A stretch of 39,929 nucleotides of DNA from an uncultured Prevotellaceae bacterium (GTDB lineage: Bacteria > Bacteroidota > Bacteroidia > Bacteroidales > Bacteroidaceae). A program made the translations under genes and the position numbers. The notes below the pieces were generated by a model. It worked only from the letters and a program-made list of their open reading frames with translations, made no database searches and was not told where the DNA came from. The stretch spans positions 1-39,929 of the forward strand of contig CACXFT010000029.1 in NCBI GenBank assembly GCA_902767045.1, given 5' to 3'. The first letter of the stretch is position 1; every line of letters starts with the position of its first letter. Of the stretch, positions 1-8,802 are shown in pieces.

Positions 1-6
1 GACTAC

Positions 7-48
7 GCGCTTGAGACCATGTGCTTGAGACCACTCGCTTGGGACCAC
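7..48. repeat. Three imperfect 14-base tandem repeats
   Basis: The units are gcgcttgagaccat (7-20), gtgcttgagaccac (21-34) and tcgcttgggaccac (35-48). They share the core gcttgRgacca. The unit length is twice seven, matching the heptad character of other repeats in this window. The array may continue beyond the left edge. No function is evident. Confidence 0.75.
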
Positions 49-96
49 GAAATTGAGGTTCCGCACCTCTGCTTTCATCTTTAACACAACTCATTC

Positions 97-192
97 ATCA
101 TTTATCATTTAGCGAAGCGCCTCATTTATCATTTAGCGAAGCGCCTCATTTATCATTTAGCGAAGCGCCTCATTTATCATTTAGCGAAGCGC
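97..192. repeat. Four 24-base tandem repeats carrying TTTAGCGAAGCGC
   Basis: The core AGCGAAGCGC begins at 111, 135, 159 and 183, an exact 24-base period. Each core is preceded by heptad-like catttat/catttag sequence. The core contains GCGAAGC, a heptamer known to fold as an exceptionally stable DNA mini-hairpin. The same 13-base TTTAGCGAAGCGC string recurs twice inside the P-type ATPase gene near 13086 and 13116. Confidence 0.9.
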
Positions 193-229
193 TATGCTTT
201 CAGCTTTTGCACTGCGCCAGCATATCACT

Positions 230-288
230 CCCCTCCCTTGGGAGGGGTTAGGGGTGGGGTCGCCCTTGGGAGGGGTTAGGGGTGGGGT
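230..288. repeat. Duplicated G-rich unit with hairpin and potential G-quadruplex
   Basis: A 26-base unit beginning cccttgggagggg occurs at 235-260 and 263-288. The first copy sits in a perfect inverted repeat, cccctccc (230-237), tt, gggagggg (240-247). Each copy carries four G-runs in the order GGGAGGGG, TTA, GGGG, T, GGGG, which meets the usual intramolecular G-quadruplex pattern on the plus strand. The second copy touches the speA stop codon (288-290). Similar G-rich repeats are, from memory, common between genes in Bacteroidota. Confidence 0.85.
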
Positions 289-2180
289 CATTCCAAATAC
301 GTGTATCCGTAGAGCCCGTTGCGGTAGTTGGAGAGGAACTCCTTTCCCTCTTCGAGCGTAATCTTACCCTGTTTATAGCTTTTGTTCACCCATATCTCCA
401 GTTGGCGCACCAGCTTCCTGGGGTTATACTGCACATAGTCGAGCACCTCTTCCACCGTTTCGCCGTCGATGATCTGGTCGATGTGGTATGCCCCATCCTT
501 CACCGAGATGTGCACGGCATTGGTATCGCCGAAGAGGTTGTGCATGTCGCCGAGGATTTCCTGGTAGGCCCCCACGAGGAACACGCCGAGATAGTAGTTC
601 TCGTTTTTCTTCACCCCGTGCACCGGCAGCACATGTCCGATGTGACGACTGGTCACGAAGTTGGCAATCTTTCCGTCGCTGTCGCAGGTGATATCCTGCA
701 GGGTGGCATTGCGTGTGGGTCGTTCGGTGAGCCGTTGTATGGGCACGATGGGGAAGAGCTGGTCGATGGCCCACGAGTCGGGCAGCGACTGGAAGAGCGA
801 GAAGTTACAGAAATACTTGTCGGCCAACAGTTTGTCGAGATTCTTCAGTTCCTCCGGCACATGTTTGAGCGACTTGGCGATGGCATTGATTTCGCGGCAC
901 ACGCTCCAGTACATGCTCTCAATCTCCGCCCGTGTTTTCAGGTCAACCAGTCCGTGCGAGAACAAGTCGAGCGCCTCTTCGCGAATCTGTTCGGCATCGT
1001 GCCAGTCTTCGAGCATCGAGCGCGAGTTCAGGTTGTCCCAAATCTCGTAGAGGTCTTTCACCAACTGGTGGTCTTCGTCCTTAGGTTCAAACTCCTCCGG
1101 CATTTCCGGCAGCGAAGCCGTTTCCAGCACATCAATCACCAGCACCGAGTGGTGAGCCGTGAGCGAGCGTCCGCTCTCGGTGATAACATTGGGATGGGGC
1201 AGTCCGTTCTTGTCGGCCGCATCCACGAACTGATACACGCAGTCGTTCACATACTCCTGGATGCTGTAGTTCACCGAGCTTTCGCTGCTCGACGAGCGCG
1301 TGCCGTCGTAGTCCACCCCCAGTCCGCCGCCGCAGTCAACGAATTCCACGTTATATCCCATCTTGTGCAGTTGTATATAGAACTGCGCCGCTTCGCGCAG
1401 GGCCGTCTGAATGCGACGTATTTTGGTAATCTGACTACCTATGTGGAAGTGGATGAGCTTGAGCGAGTCGTGGAGTCCCTTCTCGTCGAGAATCTGCAGC
1501 GCCTTGAGCAGTTCAGAGCTGGTGAGTCCGAATTTCGAGGCATCGCCTCCGCTCTCTTCCCATTTTCCCGCGCCCGACGAAGCCAGTTTGATGCGTATGC
1601 CCAGGTTGGGAGTAACGTTCAGCTTTTTGGCAGCCTTGGCAATGATGTCGAGTTCGTTGAGTTTCTCCACCACGATGAAGATGCGCTTACCCATCTTCTG
1701 TGCCAGCAGTGCCAGTTCGATGTAGCTCTGGTCTTTATAGCCATTGCAGATGATGAGCGAGTCACTTTGGCACTGCACGGCGATAACGGCATGCAGTTCC
1801 GGTTTCGACCCCGCTTCGAGTCCGAGGTTGAATTTGCGTCCGTGCGAGATGATTTCCTCCACCACCGGCTGCATTTGGTTCACCTTGATGGGATAGATGA
1901 TGAAGTTCTCTCCTTTGAAGTGATACTCTTCCTTCGCTTTGGTGAAGCAGCTTGCCGTTTTCTCGATGCGGCTGTCGAGGATGTCGGGGAAGCGGAGCAG
2001 CACCGGCGGGGTAACGTCGCGCAAGGCGAGTTCGTCCATCACTTCGCGCAGGTCTACCTGCGCATCGCTCTTGCAGGGCGTGACATACACGTTTCCCTTT
2101 TCGTTGATACCAAAATAAGAGGTACCCCAACCATTGATGTTGTAGAGTTCCTTTGAATCCTCAATAGTCCATTTCTTCAT
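288..2180 (-). CDS. speA: Biosynthetic arginine decarboxylase (SpeA)
   Basis: This 630-residue cytoplasmic enzyme is a PLP-dependent fold III decarboxylase that converts arginine to agmatine, the first step of the agmatine route to putrescine and spermidine. The length matches biosynthetic SpeA. The PLP lysine is K99 in YPIKVNQ. Other visible family motifs are LRFPDILDSR, LGLEAGSKPEL, HFHIGSQI, the phosphate-binding FVDCGGGLGVDYDG, and TESGRSLTAHH. The N-terminal WGTSYFGINEKGN is typical of this enzyme. The ATG start gives a full-length N-terminus. It is the last gene of a topA-aroK-speA run, 20 bases after aroK. A G-rich repeat begins directly at its stop codon, so its mRNA 3' end would carry the C-rich complement. 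Confidence 0.97.
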   Translation of the reverse strand: MKKWTIEDSKELYNINGWGTSYFGINEKGNVYVTPCKSDAQVDLREVMDELALRDVTPPVLLRFPDILDSRIEKTASCFTKAKEEYHFKGENFIIYPIKVNQMQPVVEEIISHGRKFNLGLEAGSKPELHAVIAVQCQSDSLIICNGYKDQSYIELALLAQKMGKRIFIVVEKLNELDIIAKAAKKLNVTPNLGIRIKLASSGAGKWEESGGDASKFGLTSSELLKALQILDEKGLHDSLKLIHFHIGSQITKIRRIQTALREAAQFYIQLHKMGYNVEFVDCGGGLGVDYDGTRSSSSESSVNYSIQEYVNDCVYQFVDAADKNGLPHPNVITESGRSLTAHHSVLVIDVLETASLPEMPEEFEPKDEDHQLVKDLYEIWDNLNSRSMLEDWHDAEQIREEALDLFSHGLVDLKTRAEIESMYWSVCREINAIAKSLKHVPEELKNLDKLLADKYFCNFSLFQSLPDSWAIDQLFPIVPIQRLTERPTRNATLQDITCDSDGKIANFVTSRHIGHVLPVHGVKKNENYYLGVFLVGAYQEILGDMHNLFGDTNAVHISVKDGAYHIDQIIDGETVEEVLDYVQYNPRKLVRQLEIWVNKSYKQGKITLEEGKEFLSNYRNGLYGYTYLE

Positions 2181-2200
2181 TCTTTCGTGCGGTTGTTAAT

Positions 2201-2731
2201 TCACAATAAGTTCAACTCTTCTCTAATATGCTGGATGGTGATGGCAATCTTCTCAAAATTATCCATGAGATTGACATCGATGGTGTGTTTGGCTTTTGCA
2301 TAGAACGGTTCGCGAAGGGCGAGCTGTTCGGTGATAAAAGACTGCACCTCGTCAGGTGTTTTGTTGAGCAAGAGCGGTCGCACGCCCTTGCCCATTTGCA
2401 AGTGTTTGTAAAGCACATCGGGTTGTGCTTTCAAATAGACCGTATCGCCCTGCTGGTTCAGGTAGTCGATGTTGTCGAAGAAGCAGGGTGTGCCTCCCCC
2501 GCATGAGACGATGACGTTTTCGAACTCTGCCACCTCGTGCAGCATGTTATATTCCAGTTTGCGGAAACCCTCTTCGCCCCTTTCGTCGAAGATTTGCTTC
2601 ACCGTTTTGCGCATGCGGGTTTCAATGTACCAGTCGAGGTCGTAGAAAGGAACCCCCAGCGCTTTGGCGAGTTCCTTTCCCACGGTGGTTTTGCCGGCTC
2701 CCATGTAGCCGATGAGAATGATTCTGATCAT
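2201..2731 (-). CDS. aroK: Shikimate kinase (AroK)
   Basis: This 176-residue cytoplasmic kinase phosphorylates shikimate with ATP to shikimate 3-phosphate, the fifth step of the chorismate pathway. The Walker A motif GYMGAGKTTVGKELA lies at residues 8-22. The shikimate-binding DLDWYIE follows, then FRKLEYNMLHEV and the CGGGTPCF turn. The lid region contains MGKGVRPLL with the conserved arginine. Length and motif order are normal for AroK. The start codon directly abuts the topA stop codon with no gap, so the two genes are almost certainly cotranscribed. speA follows after 20 bases. Confidence 0.96.
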   Translation of the reverse strand: MIRIILIGYMGAGKTTVGKELAKALGVPFYDLDWYIETRMRKTVKQIFDERGEEGFRKLEYNMLHEVAEFENVIVSCGGGTPCFFDNIDYLNQQGDTVYLKAQPDVLYKHLQMGKGVRPLLLNKTPDEVQSFITEQLALREPFYAKAKHTIDVNLMDNFEKIAITIQHIREELNLL

Positions 2732-5044
2732 TTATTTATTCACGATTTCCATGCACTGCTCGTAGGTGAGTTCTGCAGCCTTGGCATGCAGTGCCTTGGG
2801 GAGTCGGTAGTTTTTGCCGTTGTAAGCCACATAGGGACCGAAGCGCCCGTTCATGATTTCGAGGTTGGCATCTTCGGGGAATGTCTTCAGGTGTCGTTGC
2901 TGGTCTTCCTTGCGTTTCTCTTCGATGAGCTCTATGGCCCGTTCGAGTGTAACGGTGAAGGGGTCTTCCTGTTTGGGCAGCGACACATATTTCTTCTGGT
3001 GCAGGATGTAGGGACCGAAGCGTCCCGAACCCACGCTCACCTCTGCCCCTTCGTAGGTTCCCAACACGCGGGGCAGGCGGAACAGTTCCAGGGCCTCGTC
3101 GAGCGTGATGGTTTCCATGCTCTTGCTGGCAGGCAGCTGTGCAAAGCGCGGCTTGTCTTTGTCTTCGGCCGTGCCAATCTGCACCACCGGTCCAAAACGG
3201 CCAATCTTCACGAACACGGGCTTACCCGTTTTGGGTTCTTTACCCAGTTCGCGCTCGCCGGCCTTATGCTCAGAGCGGGCATTGATAACCTTTTCCACAA
3301 TGGGTTCGAACTTCTTGTCGAACGAGAGCATCATCTCGTTCCACTGTTCCTTTCCTTCGGCAATGCGGTCGAACTGCTCTTCAACGGTGGCGGTGAAGTT
3401 ATAGTCCATGATGCCGGGGAAGTTTTTCATCAGGAAGTCGTTCACCACGATGCCGATGTCGGTGGGCAGCAGTTTCCCTTTCTCTGACCCCGCCACCTCT
3501 TTCTTGGTTTGCGAAGTGATTTTTGTTCCCTGAAGGGTGTCGATGGTGAAGGTGCGCTCTTCGCCCTTTTTATCGCCCTTGGCCACATATTCGCGCTGTT
3601 GGATGGTGGAGATGGTGGGGGCGTATGTAGAGGGTCGGCCGATGCCGAGTTCCTCCATCTTGTGCACCAGGCTGGCCTCGGTATAGCGGATGGGCCCCTG
3701 ACTGAAGCGTTCGGTGGCCACCACTTCGCGCCGCTCCAAGTGTTGTCCCTTTTCCATGTCGGGCAGGATGTTGGAGCTTTCTTCGGCGTTCACTTCATCA
3801 TCGTCGGTAGACTCGCGGTAGACCTTGAGGAAGCCGTCGAAGGTGACCACTTCGCCCTGCACGGTGAAATGGTAGTTGGCACTCTGGGGAGCTGTTCCGT
3901 TGATGGAAATCTCTACGGTTGTTTTCTCGAGTTCGGCATCGGCCATCTGCGAAGCAACGGTTCGTTTCCAGATGAGGTCGTAGAGTCGTTTCTCTTGTGC
4001 CGAGCCATCGATGGTTTGCTCGTTCATGTAGGTGGGGCGGATGGCTTCGTGCGCCTCCTGTGCCCCTTTGGAGTGGGTATGATAGTTGCGCGGCTTACTA
4101 TAGTTTTCGCCATAGAGCGAAACGATTTCTTCTTTGCTGGCTCCGATGCAGAGCGACGAGAGGTTCACGCTGTCGGTACGCATGTAGGTGATGCGTCCGC
4201 TTTCATAGAGTCGCTGAGCCACCATCATGGTTTGCGACACCGAGAAGCCCAGTTTGCGTGCTGCCTCCTGTTGCAGGGTGGAGGTGGTGAAGGGAGGTGC
4301 CGGCACACGCTTGAGCGGTTTCTTGGCTATGTCGGAAACCACGAACTCGGCATCTTTGCAGGCTTCGAGGAAGGCCAGCGCATCGCTGTGCGACTTGAAG
4401 CGGTGGTCGAGTTCGGCTTTCACCTCTGTTTGGCCGCCATCGGCAAGGGGAACGGCGAAGATGGCGCTCACGCGGAAGTAGGGTTCGCTCTTGAAGTCTT
4501 GAATCTCGCGTTCGCGTTCAACGATAAGCCTCACGGCCACGCTCTGCACGCGGCCTGCCGAGAGTGCCGGCTTCACCTTTCGCCACAACACGGGCGAGAG
4601 CTTGAAACCCACCAGACGGTCGAGCACACGGCGGGCCTGCTGTGCGTTCACCAGGTTCATGTCTATCTGACGCGGTTCTTCGATGGCCTTCATGATGGCC
4701 GGCTTGGTGATTTCGTGAAAAACGATGCGGTTGGTTTTCGACTCGTCGAGCCCGAGCACCTCGCACAGATGCCACGAGATAGCTTCTCCCTCGCGGTCTT
4801 CATCGGATGCGAGCCATATTGTTTTGGCTTTCTTGGCGTTCTGCTTCAGTTCACTTACCAGTTTAGTTTTCTCGGCCGGAATCTCGTAGTAAGGTTCCAG
4901 CGTTTTCTCGTTGATGGAGATTTCTTTCTTCTTCAGGTCGCGGATGTGCCCATAGCTGGACATCACCTTATAGTCTTTGCCCAGAAAGCGCTCAATGGTC
5001 TTGGCCTTGGCGGGGCTCTCCACAATGACTAAATTCTCTTGCAT
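2732..5044 (-). CDS. topA: DNA topoisomerase I (TopA)
   Basis: This 770-residue type IA topoisomerase relaxes negatively supercoiled DNA through a transient 5'-phosphotyrosine bond. The N-terminal TOPRIM domain shows VESPAKAKT (residues 8-16), SSYGHIRDL and the acidic DREGEA motif. The catalytic tyrosine is Y287 in GRITYMRTDS. The C-terminal part has no Cys4 zinc fingers. It has three shorter repeats of the GRFGP type (IGRFGPVVQIG, GSGRFGPYILH, NGRFGPYVAYNG), as expected for topoisomerase C-terminal repeats in Bacteroidota. It starts at ATG 5044, with a TACTTTTG promoter box about 30 bases upstream, and leads a compact operon with aroK and speA. Confidence 0.97.
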   Translation of the reverse strand: MQENLVIVESPAKAKTIERFLGKDYKVMSSYGHIRDLKKKEISINEKTLEPYYEIPAEKTKLVSELKQNAKKAKTIWLASDEDREGEAISWHLCEVLGLDESKTNRIVFHEITKPAIMKAIEEPRQIDMNLVNAQQARRVLDRLVGFKLSPVLWRKVKPALSAGRVQSVAVRLIVEREREIQDFKSEPYFRVSAIFAVPLADGGQTEVKAELDHRFKSHSDALAFLEACKDAEFVVSDIAKKPLKRVPAPPFTTSTLQQEAARKLGFSVSQTMMVAQRLYESGRITYMRTDSVNLSSLCIGASKEEIVSLYGENYSKPRNYHTHSKGAQEAHEAIRPTYMNEQTIDGSAQEKRLYDLIWKRTVASQMADAELEKTTVEISINGTAPQSANYHFTVQGEVVTFDGFLKVYRESTDDDEVNAEESSNILPDMEKGQHLERREVVATERFSQGPIRYTEASLVHKMEELGIGRPSTYAPTISTIQQREYVAKGDKKGEERTFTIDTLQGTKITSQTKKEVAGSEKGKLLPTDIGIVVNDFLMKNFPGIMDYNFTATVEEQFDRIAEGKEQWNEMMLSFDKKFEPIVEKVINARSEHKAGERELGKEPKTGKPVFVKIGRFGPVVQIGTAEDKDKPRFAQLPASKSMETITLDEALELFRLPRVLGTYEGAEVSVGSGRFGPYILHQKKYVSLPKQEDPFTVTLERAIELIEEKRKEDQQRHLKTFPEDANLEIMNGRFGPYVAYNGKNYRLPKALHAKAAELTYEQCMEIVNK

Positions 5045-5072
5045 ATTCGTTTAGCTTGTAATATTGAGGGCG

Positions 5073-5080
5073 CAAAAGTA
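5073..5080 (-). promoter_or_regulatory. Putative -7 box for topA-aroK-speA
   Basis: Read on the minus strand this is TACTTTTG, matching the Bacteroidota -7 consensus TAnnTTTG. It lies 29 bases before the topA ATG. I do not see a TTTG at the usual -33 distance, so the assignment rests on one box. The same 97-base gap (5045-5140) contains a T/A-rich stretch after the GH128-like gene but no clear terminator hairpin. Confidence 0.5.
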
Positions 5081-5140
5081 CAAAGAACTTTTGCATACAC
5101 CTTATTATATATACAACTTTTTTGTTTTTTTAAGAGATTG

Positions 5141-8100
5141 CTATTTCACCAACTTTTTGCCTCCCCTGATGATTACACCCTGTTGATGGGCACGGGCTTT
5201 CACCCCGCCGAGGGTGTAGGCAGGTGCTGTTTCAGCTGTGCCGGTGGCAGTAACCTGGTCGATGGCATTCACCACGCCGGCGATGGGGAGCGAAACGCCA
5301 TCCCAGCTGTCGAGCACAGAGAGTCCGTTGACGCGACTGATGTACATGGTGAACAACTCGAGCAGGGGCTGACCATAGGTTTGGGCACTCCACCACTGTC
5401 CGTCTTTGAGGTAATACGCCCGAATGGGCACCTTACCCACGCCAGAGCTTACGAAGATGGAGCTTACGCCTGAGGGGTTCTTGGGGCGCTCCACCGACTC
5501 GTCGCCGCCGAAGAAGCAGAGCTTGGAAACGTTTGAATGATAGACGTAGGGCACGCCGGCTATGGGGGTGGTAACTTCTTGTAAGCAGATGCGCGAGCCG
5601 TCGGCAGTGATGCCGGCAATGGAGTAGAGGGTGAAGTCGGCAGAGGGGAGGATGTTGAACGGCAGGCAGATGGTTCCCCATGCGCCGGGTTCAGTCTGAC
5701 GGATGTAAACGGGCAGATGGCCCAGCCGGAAGTCGGTGGCGCACCACCACCCTTCGCGTTTGTCGCCGGTGCTGGACCCGTTGGCGTATGAGCGCCAGGC
5801 ATTGTCGATGGCACCCTGCTTAGACCCCATGAATCCGATGGCGAGCGTGTCGCCGGGTCCCACATAAACGGGAGCCGTGGCAAGGGTTTGCCACACGTTC
5901 TGGGCAGTGGCAGCGGGCAGGTCGAGGCGGTCGAAGGTGAGGGCGGGAGAGTTTTGCAGCTGGTCGCCCACCGAGATGAAGGCATGCTGATCGGAGAGAC
6001 AATAGTGTTGGGTGAGCGCCTTGCACTGCAGGGCATAGTAGCCCATGGGCAGGTTGGCAATGTGCTGTTGCACGGCCATGGTCTTGGCTGTTCCCTCAGA
6101 AGCGTTCACCCCACCCCACCAGGCATTCCAGCAAGTTTCGCCGAACTGGGTTTTGGTGGTTTGTTCGCCGCCGGTGTAGGTTCCGCAAGCCGTCCATCCG
6201 GTTTTACTATCGAAGGTGGGGTTCAAGATTTTGTCGGTGGCATCGCGCAGCGGCAGGTAGTCGGCAATGGCTTGTTGCAGCACGGCTACAGCATTGGCCA
6301 CCTCGTCGGCCGTGCTCACATTCTTGGCTGCCTGCACTTTTTCTTGCAATGCCTCCACACCCAGCAGGTTACACTCCACATAGGTGTTGGCATAGGTGAG
6401 CAGCGAGTCTAACCGGCGGGCGTTGTCGATGCCGATGAGCGTTGTTGCAATGGCTGCCTGAATCTGTTGAAGCTTTTCTTCGTCGGTTCCGTTAGCCGAT
6501 TCCACAGCCTGTTTGAGTTCTGTATTGAGATAGGGATAAGCCGTGTTGGATGTGCGCAGGGTTGCAGCCCGCTGTTTTTCTTTGGCCACACCGTCGGCAA
6601 GGGCTGCCTCACGGGTGTTGAAGAGCTGGCGCAGTTCGAAATTATCCATTTGTGCCGTGGAGCCGAACCAGCGTTGCAGGATGAGCAGACTGGTATAGCT
6701 CTCTGTATTGAACACCGAGGCATAGCGAATCCAGCGCGACGAGGCAGGCACCGAGAGCACGATGCTCGACTCGGTGGTTCCGTCGGCAGAGAGAGAGGCA
6801 CGCTGATATTCGCCGCCATTGTCTTTGGCACAGAGCGAATAGTAGTAGTTGGTGGAAGGTTGCAGGGTGATGGCTTTCTTCAGTGCTCCGGTACTGCTGG
6901 CACCCTGGTTGGTCCATCCCTGCAGGTAAGGTCCGCCATCGATGCCGCCGAAGGGCACCACCTGGAAGTCGGGTTGCGAGATGGTTTTGCCCTGTCCGTT
7001 GGTCCAGTTGAGTGTGCCGAGCGAGAAGTCGCCGTTGGTGAGGATGTTGCCCCCGGCATAGAGGGTGGCACCGTTCATGTTCACGGGGTCGCCCACCTGC
7101 AGGTTGGCGTGCACCGAGCGCATTTCGGCCGTGCGGCGTTCTTTGTTGTTGAAGTCTTTGATGTAGATGCGATAGGTGTAACCGTCGCGGCCCTCGGGGT
7201 CTTGGTAGGTGTAGTCGGCCTCGCCGTCTTCCAAGTCGATGGTGGCCACCACGGTCCAGTCGCCGCCTTCAATCTTACGCTCCACGCGCATCACGCTGTT
7301 CAGCTCGCCGTTGTATTCGTGCCACTGCAGGGTGTTGCCGCCCTCGCCATAGACCACGCTCAGGTTGGCGGGGTCTTGCATGGGTGGTGTGGCAGGCACC
7401 GATTCGTAGCTTTTGTTGTAGCCGATGCCTGTTTTCTGCGTTGCATACCACTGGCCGAGCTCGGTGAGCTGTCCGTTCTTATAGACGCGTGAGGGGTCTA
7501 CCTCTGAGTTCCAGTAGGCATAGCGTTCCACATAGCCCCAATTGTTGAGCTTTCCGATGATGCGCTTCATGGTTTCGGCATTCTGATGTTCGGTTACGCC
7601 GCCGGCAAAGGCCCCGTTCTTGTTCCACGAGGCTCCCCACACAAACTCGGAAATCCAGATGGGACGCTTGTATTGGTTATAGAGGTTGGGAATGTTGTTA
7701 TAGCCGTCTTCGGTCCAGTAGCAGTGCAGGTCTACCAGGTCGCAGCGCCAGCCGCGAGCGTCAATGGCATCGAGGAACTGTTTGGTGAAGTTGGGCGAGC
7801 CGTCCCACGACGAGGGGGTGCACAGTCGCATGCCGGTTCGCATGAGGTTCTGCCAGTTGGCCAGGATGGTTTCTAAGCTTTGGGGTTTATCGTCGGCCCC
7901 GTTGAGGGGTTCGTTGTTGGTTTTCATGTGGGTGGCGTATGTCACGCCTCCGCAGGCCGACGACGAGGGGTAGTCTTCATAGATGTGGTTCACCACGCTC
8001 TCGCAGTTGGGCAGTCGGTTGGTGCCCAGTCCCCAGTCGTAGCACCAGGCGGCGTTGAGGGCGCTGATGACTCCGTTGTCGGTGGTGTTGGCGATGCCTT

Positions 8101-8731
8101 TCTTGGAAGCATCGAACCACTGGAAGATGCGGTACGACGACACACGACCTGCCATGAGGGTGGGCAGGTTCATCTCGAGGTCGGCATCGGCAGCGATGAA
8201 ACACCGGCTGTAGCCGCGCCCTCCCTCCAAGAGCGAGAAGGTGACCATGTAGCCGCGCTTCAGGCGGAACGACTGTATGCGGTTGTTGAGCTGCTCGGCG
8301 GTGAGGGTGTTCATGTAGCCGCCGGTGTTGCGCAGGTCGAAATCGTTGCACTCGTCGCCGGTGAAGTTCTTCCCGCTGTAAACGGTGAGCATCTTCGTTT
8401 GCACACCGTAAGGCAGCACGATTGAACCCGACCCGTACATCTTCACCTGACAGTTCACATTGGCCGACGCGCGCACGCCGGCAATCTTCATATACCGCAG
8501 GAAGCTCATGGCCTGAGAGGGTTTCAGGTTGTTGAAGATGACCACGGCATGGGCAGTGTTCTGGATGTCGATGGTACCCTCTTCGGCAAAGGGAGTTGTA
8601 GAGTCGATGCGGTAGTCCCAGTCTTCGGTGATGGTGACGGGGGTGGTAACCTGTGTTACATTCTTGGTGGTGTTGGCAAAGGTGGCGATGCTCAGCAGGG
8701 TGAGCAACAAGCCCAAAAGACAGCGTTTCAT
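5141..8731 (-). CDS. Secreted multidomain GH128-like glycoside hydrolase
   Basis: This predicted 1196-residue exported protein probably hydrolyses beta-1,3-glucan or a related polymer. I place the start at 8731 because MKRCLLGLLLTLLSIATFAN is a clear signal peptide; the 14 codons upstream overlap the promoter. After a beta-rich N-terminal region comes a TIM-barrel core with NNEPLNG (predicted acid/base E274), the downstream RTGMRLCTPSSW, VDLHCYW near 333, and IWISEFVWG (predicted nucleophile E362). This pattern matches GH128/Asl1-type hydrolases. Then follow a fibronectin-III-like domain (about 440-540), a jelly-roll carbohydrate-binding-like module, helical FIVAR-like repeats, a second beta-sandwich module, and a C-terminal signature YTLGGVK...GVIIRGGKKLVK. 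It has its own strong promoter. The beta-1,3-glucan specificity is inferred from the family. Confidence 0.75.
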   Translation of the reverse strand: MKRCLLGLLLTLLSIATFANTTKNVTQVTTPVTITEDWDYRIDSTTPFAEEGTIDIQNTAHAVVIFNNLKPSQAMSFLRYMKIAGVRASANVNCQVKMYGSGSIVLPYGVQTKMLTVYSGKNFTGDECNDFDLRNTGGYMNTLTAEQLNNRIQSFRLKRGYMVTFSLLEGGRGYSRCFIAADADLEMNLPTLMAGRVSSYRIFQWFDASKKGIANTTDNGVISALNAAWCYDWGLGTNRLPNCESVVNHIYEDYPSSSACGGVTYATHMKTNNEPLNGADDKPQSLETILANWQNLMRTGMRLCTPSSWDGSPNFTKQFLDAIDARGWRCDLVDLHCYWTEDGYNNIPNLYNQYKRPIWISEFVWGASWNKNGAFAGGVTEHQNAETMKRIIGKLNNWGYVERYAYWNSEVDPSRVYKNGQLTELGQWYATQKTGIGYNKSYESVPATPPMQDPANLSVVYGEGGNTLQWHEYNGELNSVMRVERKIEGGDWTVVATIDLEDGEADYTYQDPEGRDGYTYRIYIKDFNNKERRTAEMRSVHANLQVGDPVNMNGATLYAGGNILTNGDFSLGTLNWTNGQGKTISQPDFQVVPFGGIDGGPYLQGWTNQGASSTGALKKAITLQPSTNYYYSLCAKDNGGEYQRASLSADGTTESSIVLSVPASSRWIRYASVFNTESYTSLLILQRWFGSTAQMDNFELRQLFNTREAALADGVAKEKQRAATLRTSNTAYPYLNTELKQAVESANGTDEEKLQQIQAAIATTLIGIDNARRLDSLLTYANTYVECNLLGVEALQEKVQAAKNVSTADEVANAVAVLQQAIADYLPLRDATDKILNPTFDSKTGWTACGTYTGGEQTTKTQFGETCWNAWWGGVNASEGTAKTMAVQQHIANLPMGYYALQCKALTQHYCLSDQHAFISVGDQLQNSPALTFDRLDLPAATAQNVWQTLATAPVYVGPGDTLAIGFMGSKQGAIDNAWRSYANGSSTGDKREGWWCATDFRLGHLPVYIRQTEPGAWGTICLPFNILPSADFTLYSIAGITADGSRICLQEVTTPIAGVPYVYHSNVSKLCFFGGDESVERPKNPSGVSSIFVSSGVGKVPIRAYYLKDGQWWSAQTYGQPLLELFTMYISRVNGLSVLDSWDGVSLPIAGVVNAIDQVTATGTAETAPAYTLGGVKARAHQQGVIIRGGKKLVK

Positions 8732-8770
8732 ATTGTTAATAGTTTTTGCATGTTCAAACGTTTGTGCCCA

Positions 8771-8802
8771 CAAAGGTACACTATTTTATGGATTCACGCA
8801 AA
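8771..8802 (-). promoter_or_regulatory. Promoter of the GH128-like gene
   Basis: On the minus strand TTTG (8802-8799) is followed after exactly 20 bases by TACCTTTG (8778-8771), matching both boxes of the Bacteroidota housekeeping sigma consensus. The predicted leader is about 35 bases. The -33 box and most of the spacer lie inside the 3' end of the CPBP gene; the -7 box lies just beyond its stop codon. The glycosidase can therefore be expressed independently of the gene upstream. Confidence 0.75.

Larger units (their letters stand above)
1..287. other. Non-coding region downstream of speA, made of stacked short repeats
   Basis: I see no gene here. In order it holds a 14-base tandem repeat (7-48), a 24-base repeat carrying TTTAGCGAAGCGC (about 97-192), a short unique stretch, and a duplicated G-rich unit (230-288) that runs up to the speA stop codon. 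On the minus strand this is the 3' flank of the topA-aroK-speA operon. No hairpin followed by a T-run is present on that strand, so a standard intrinsic terminator is not evident. Confidence 0.7.

Noticed and set aside
97..192. A CRISPR array
   Set aside because: The 24-base period leaves no room for unique spacers, and the whole unit is repeated. No cas gene is in the window.
282..2156. A 624-codon open frame on the plus strand opposite speA
   Set aside because: It is antisense to a gene with all SpeA motifs. Its translation is rich in His, Val and Leu, lacks any family motif, and reflects codon bias of the minus-strand gene.
3509..5032. A 507-codon open frame opposite topA
   Set aside because: TopA is unmistakable on the minus strand, and the antisense translation shows no recognisable domain.
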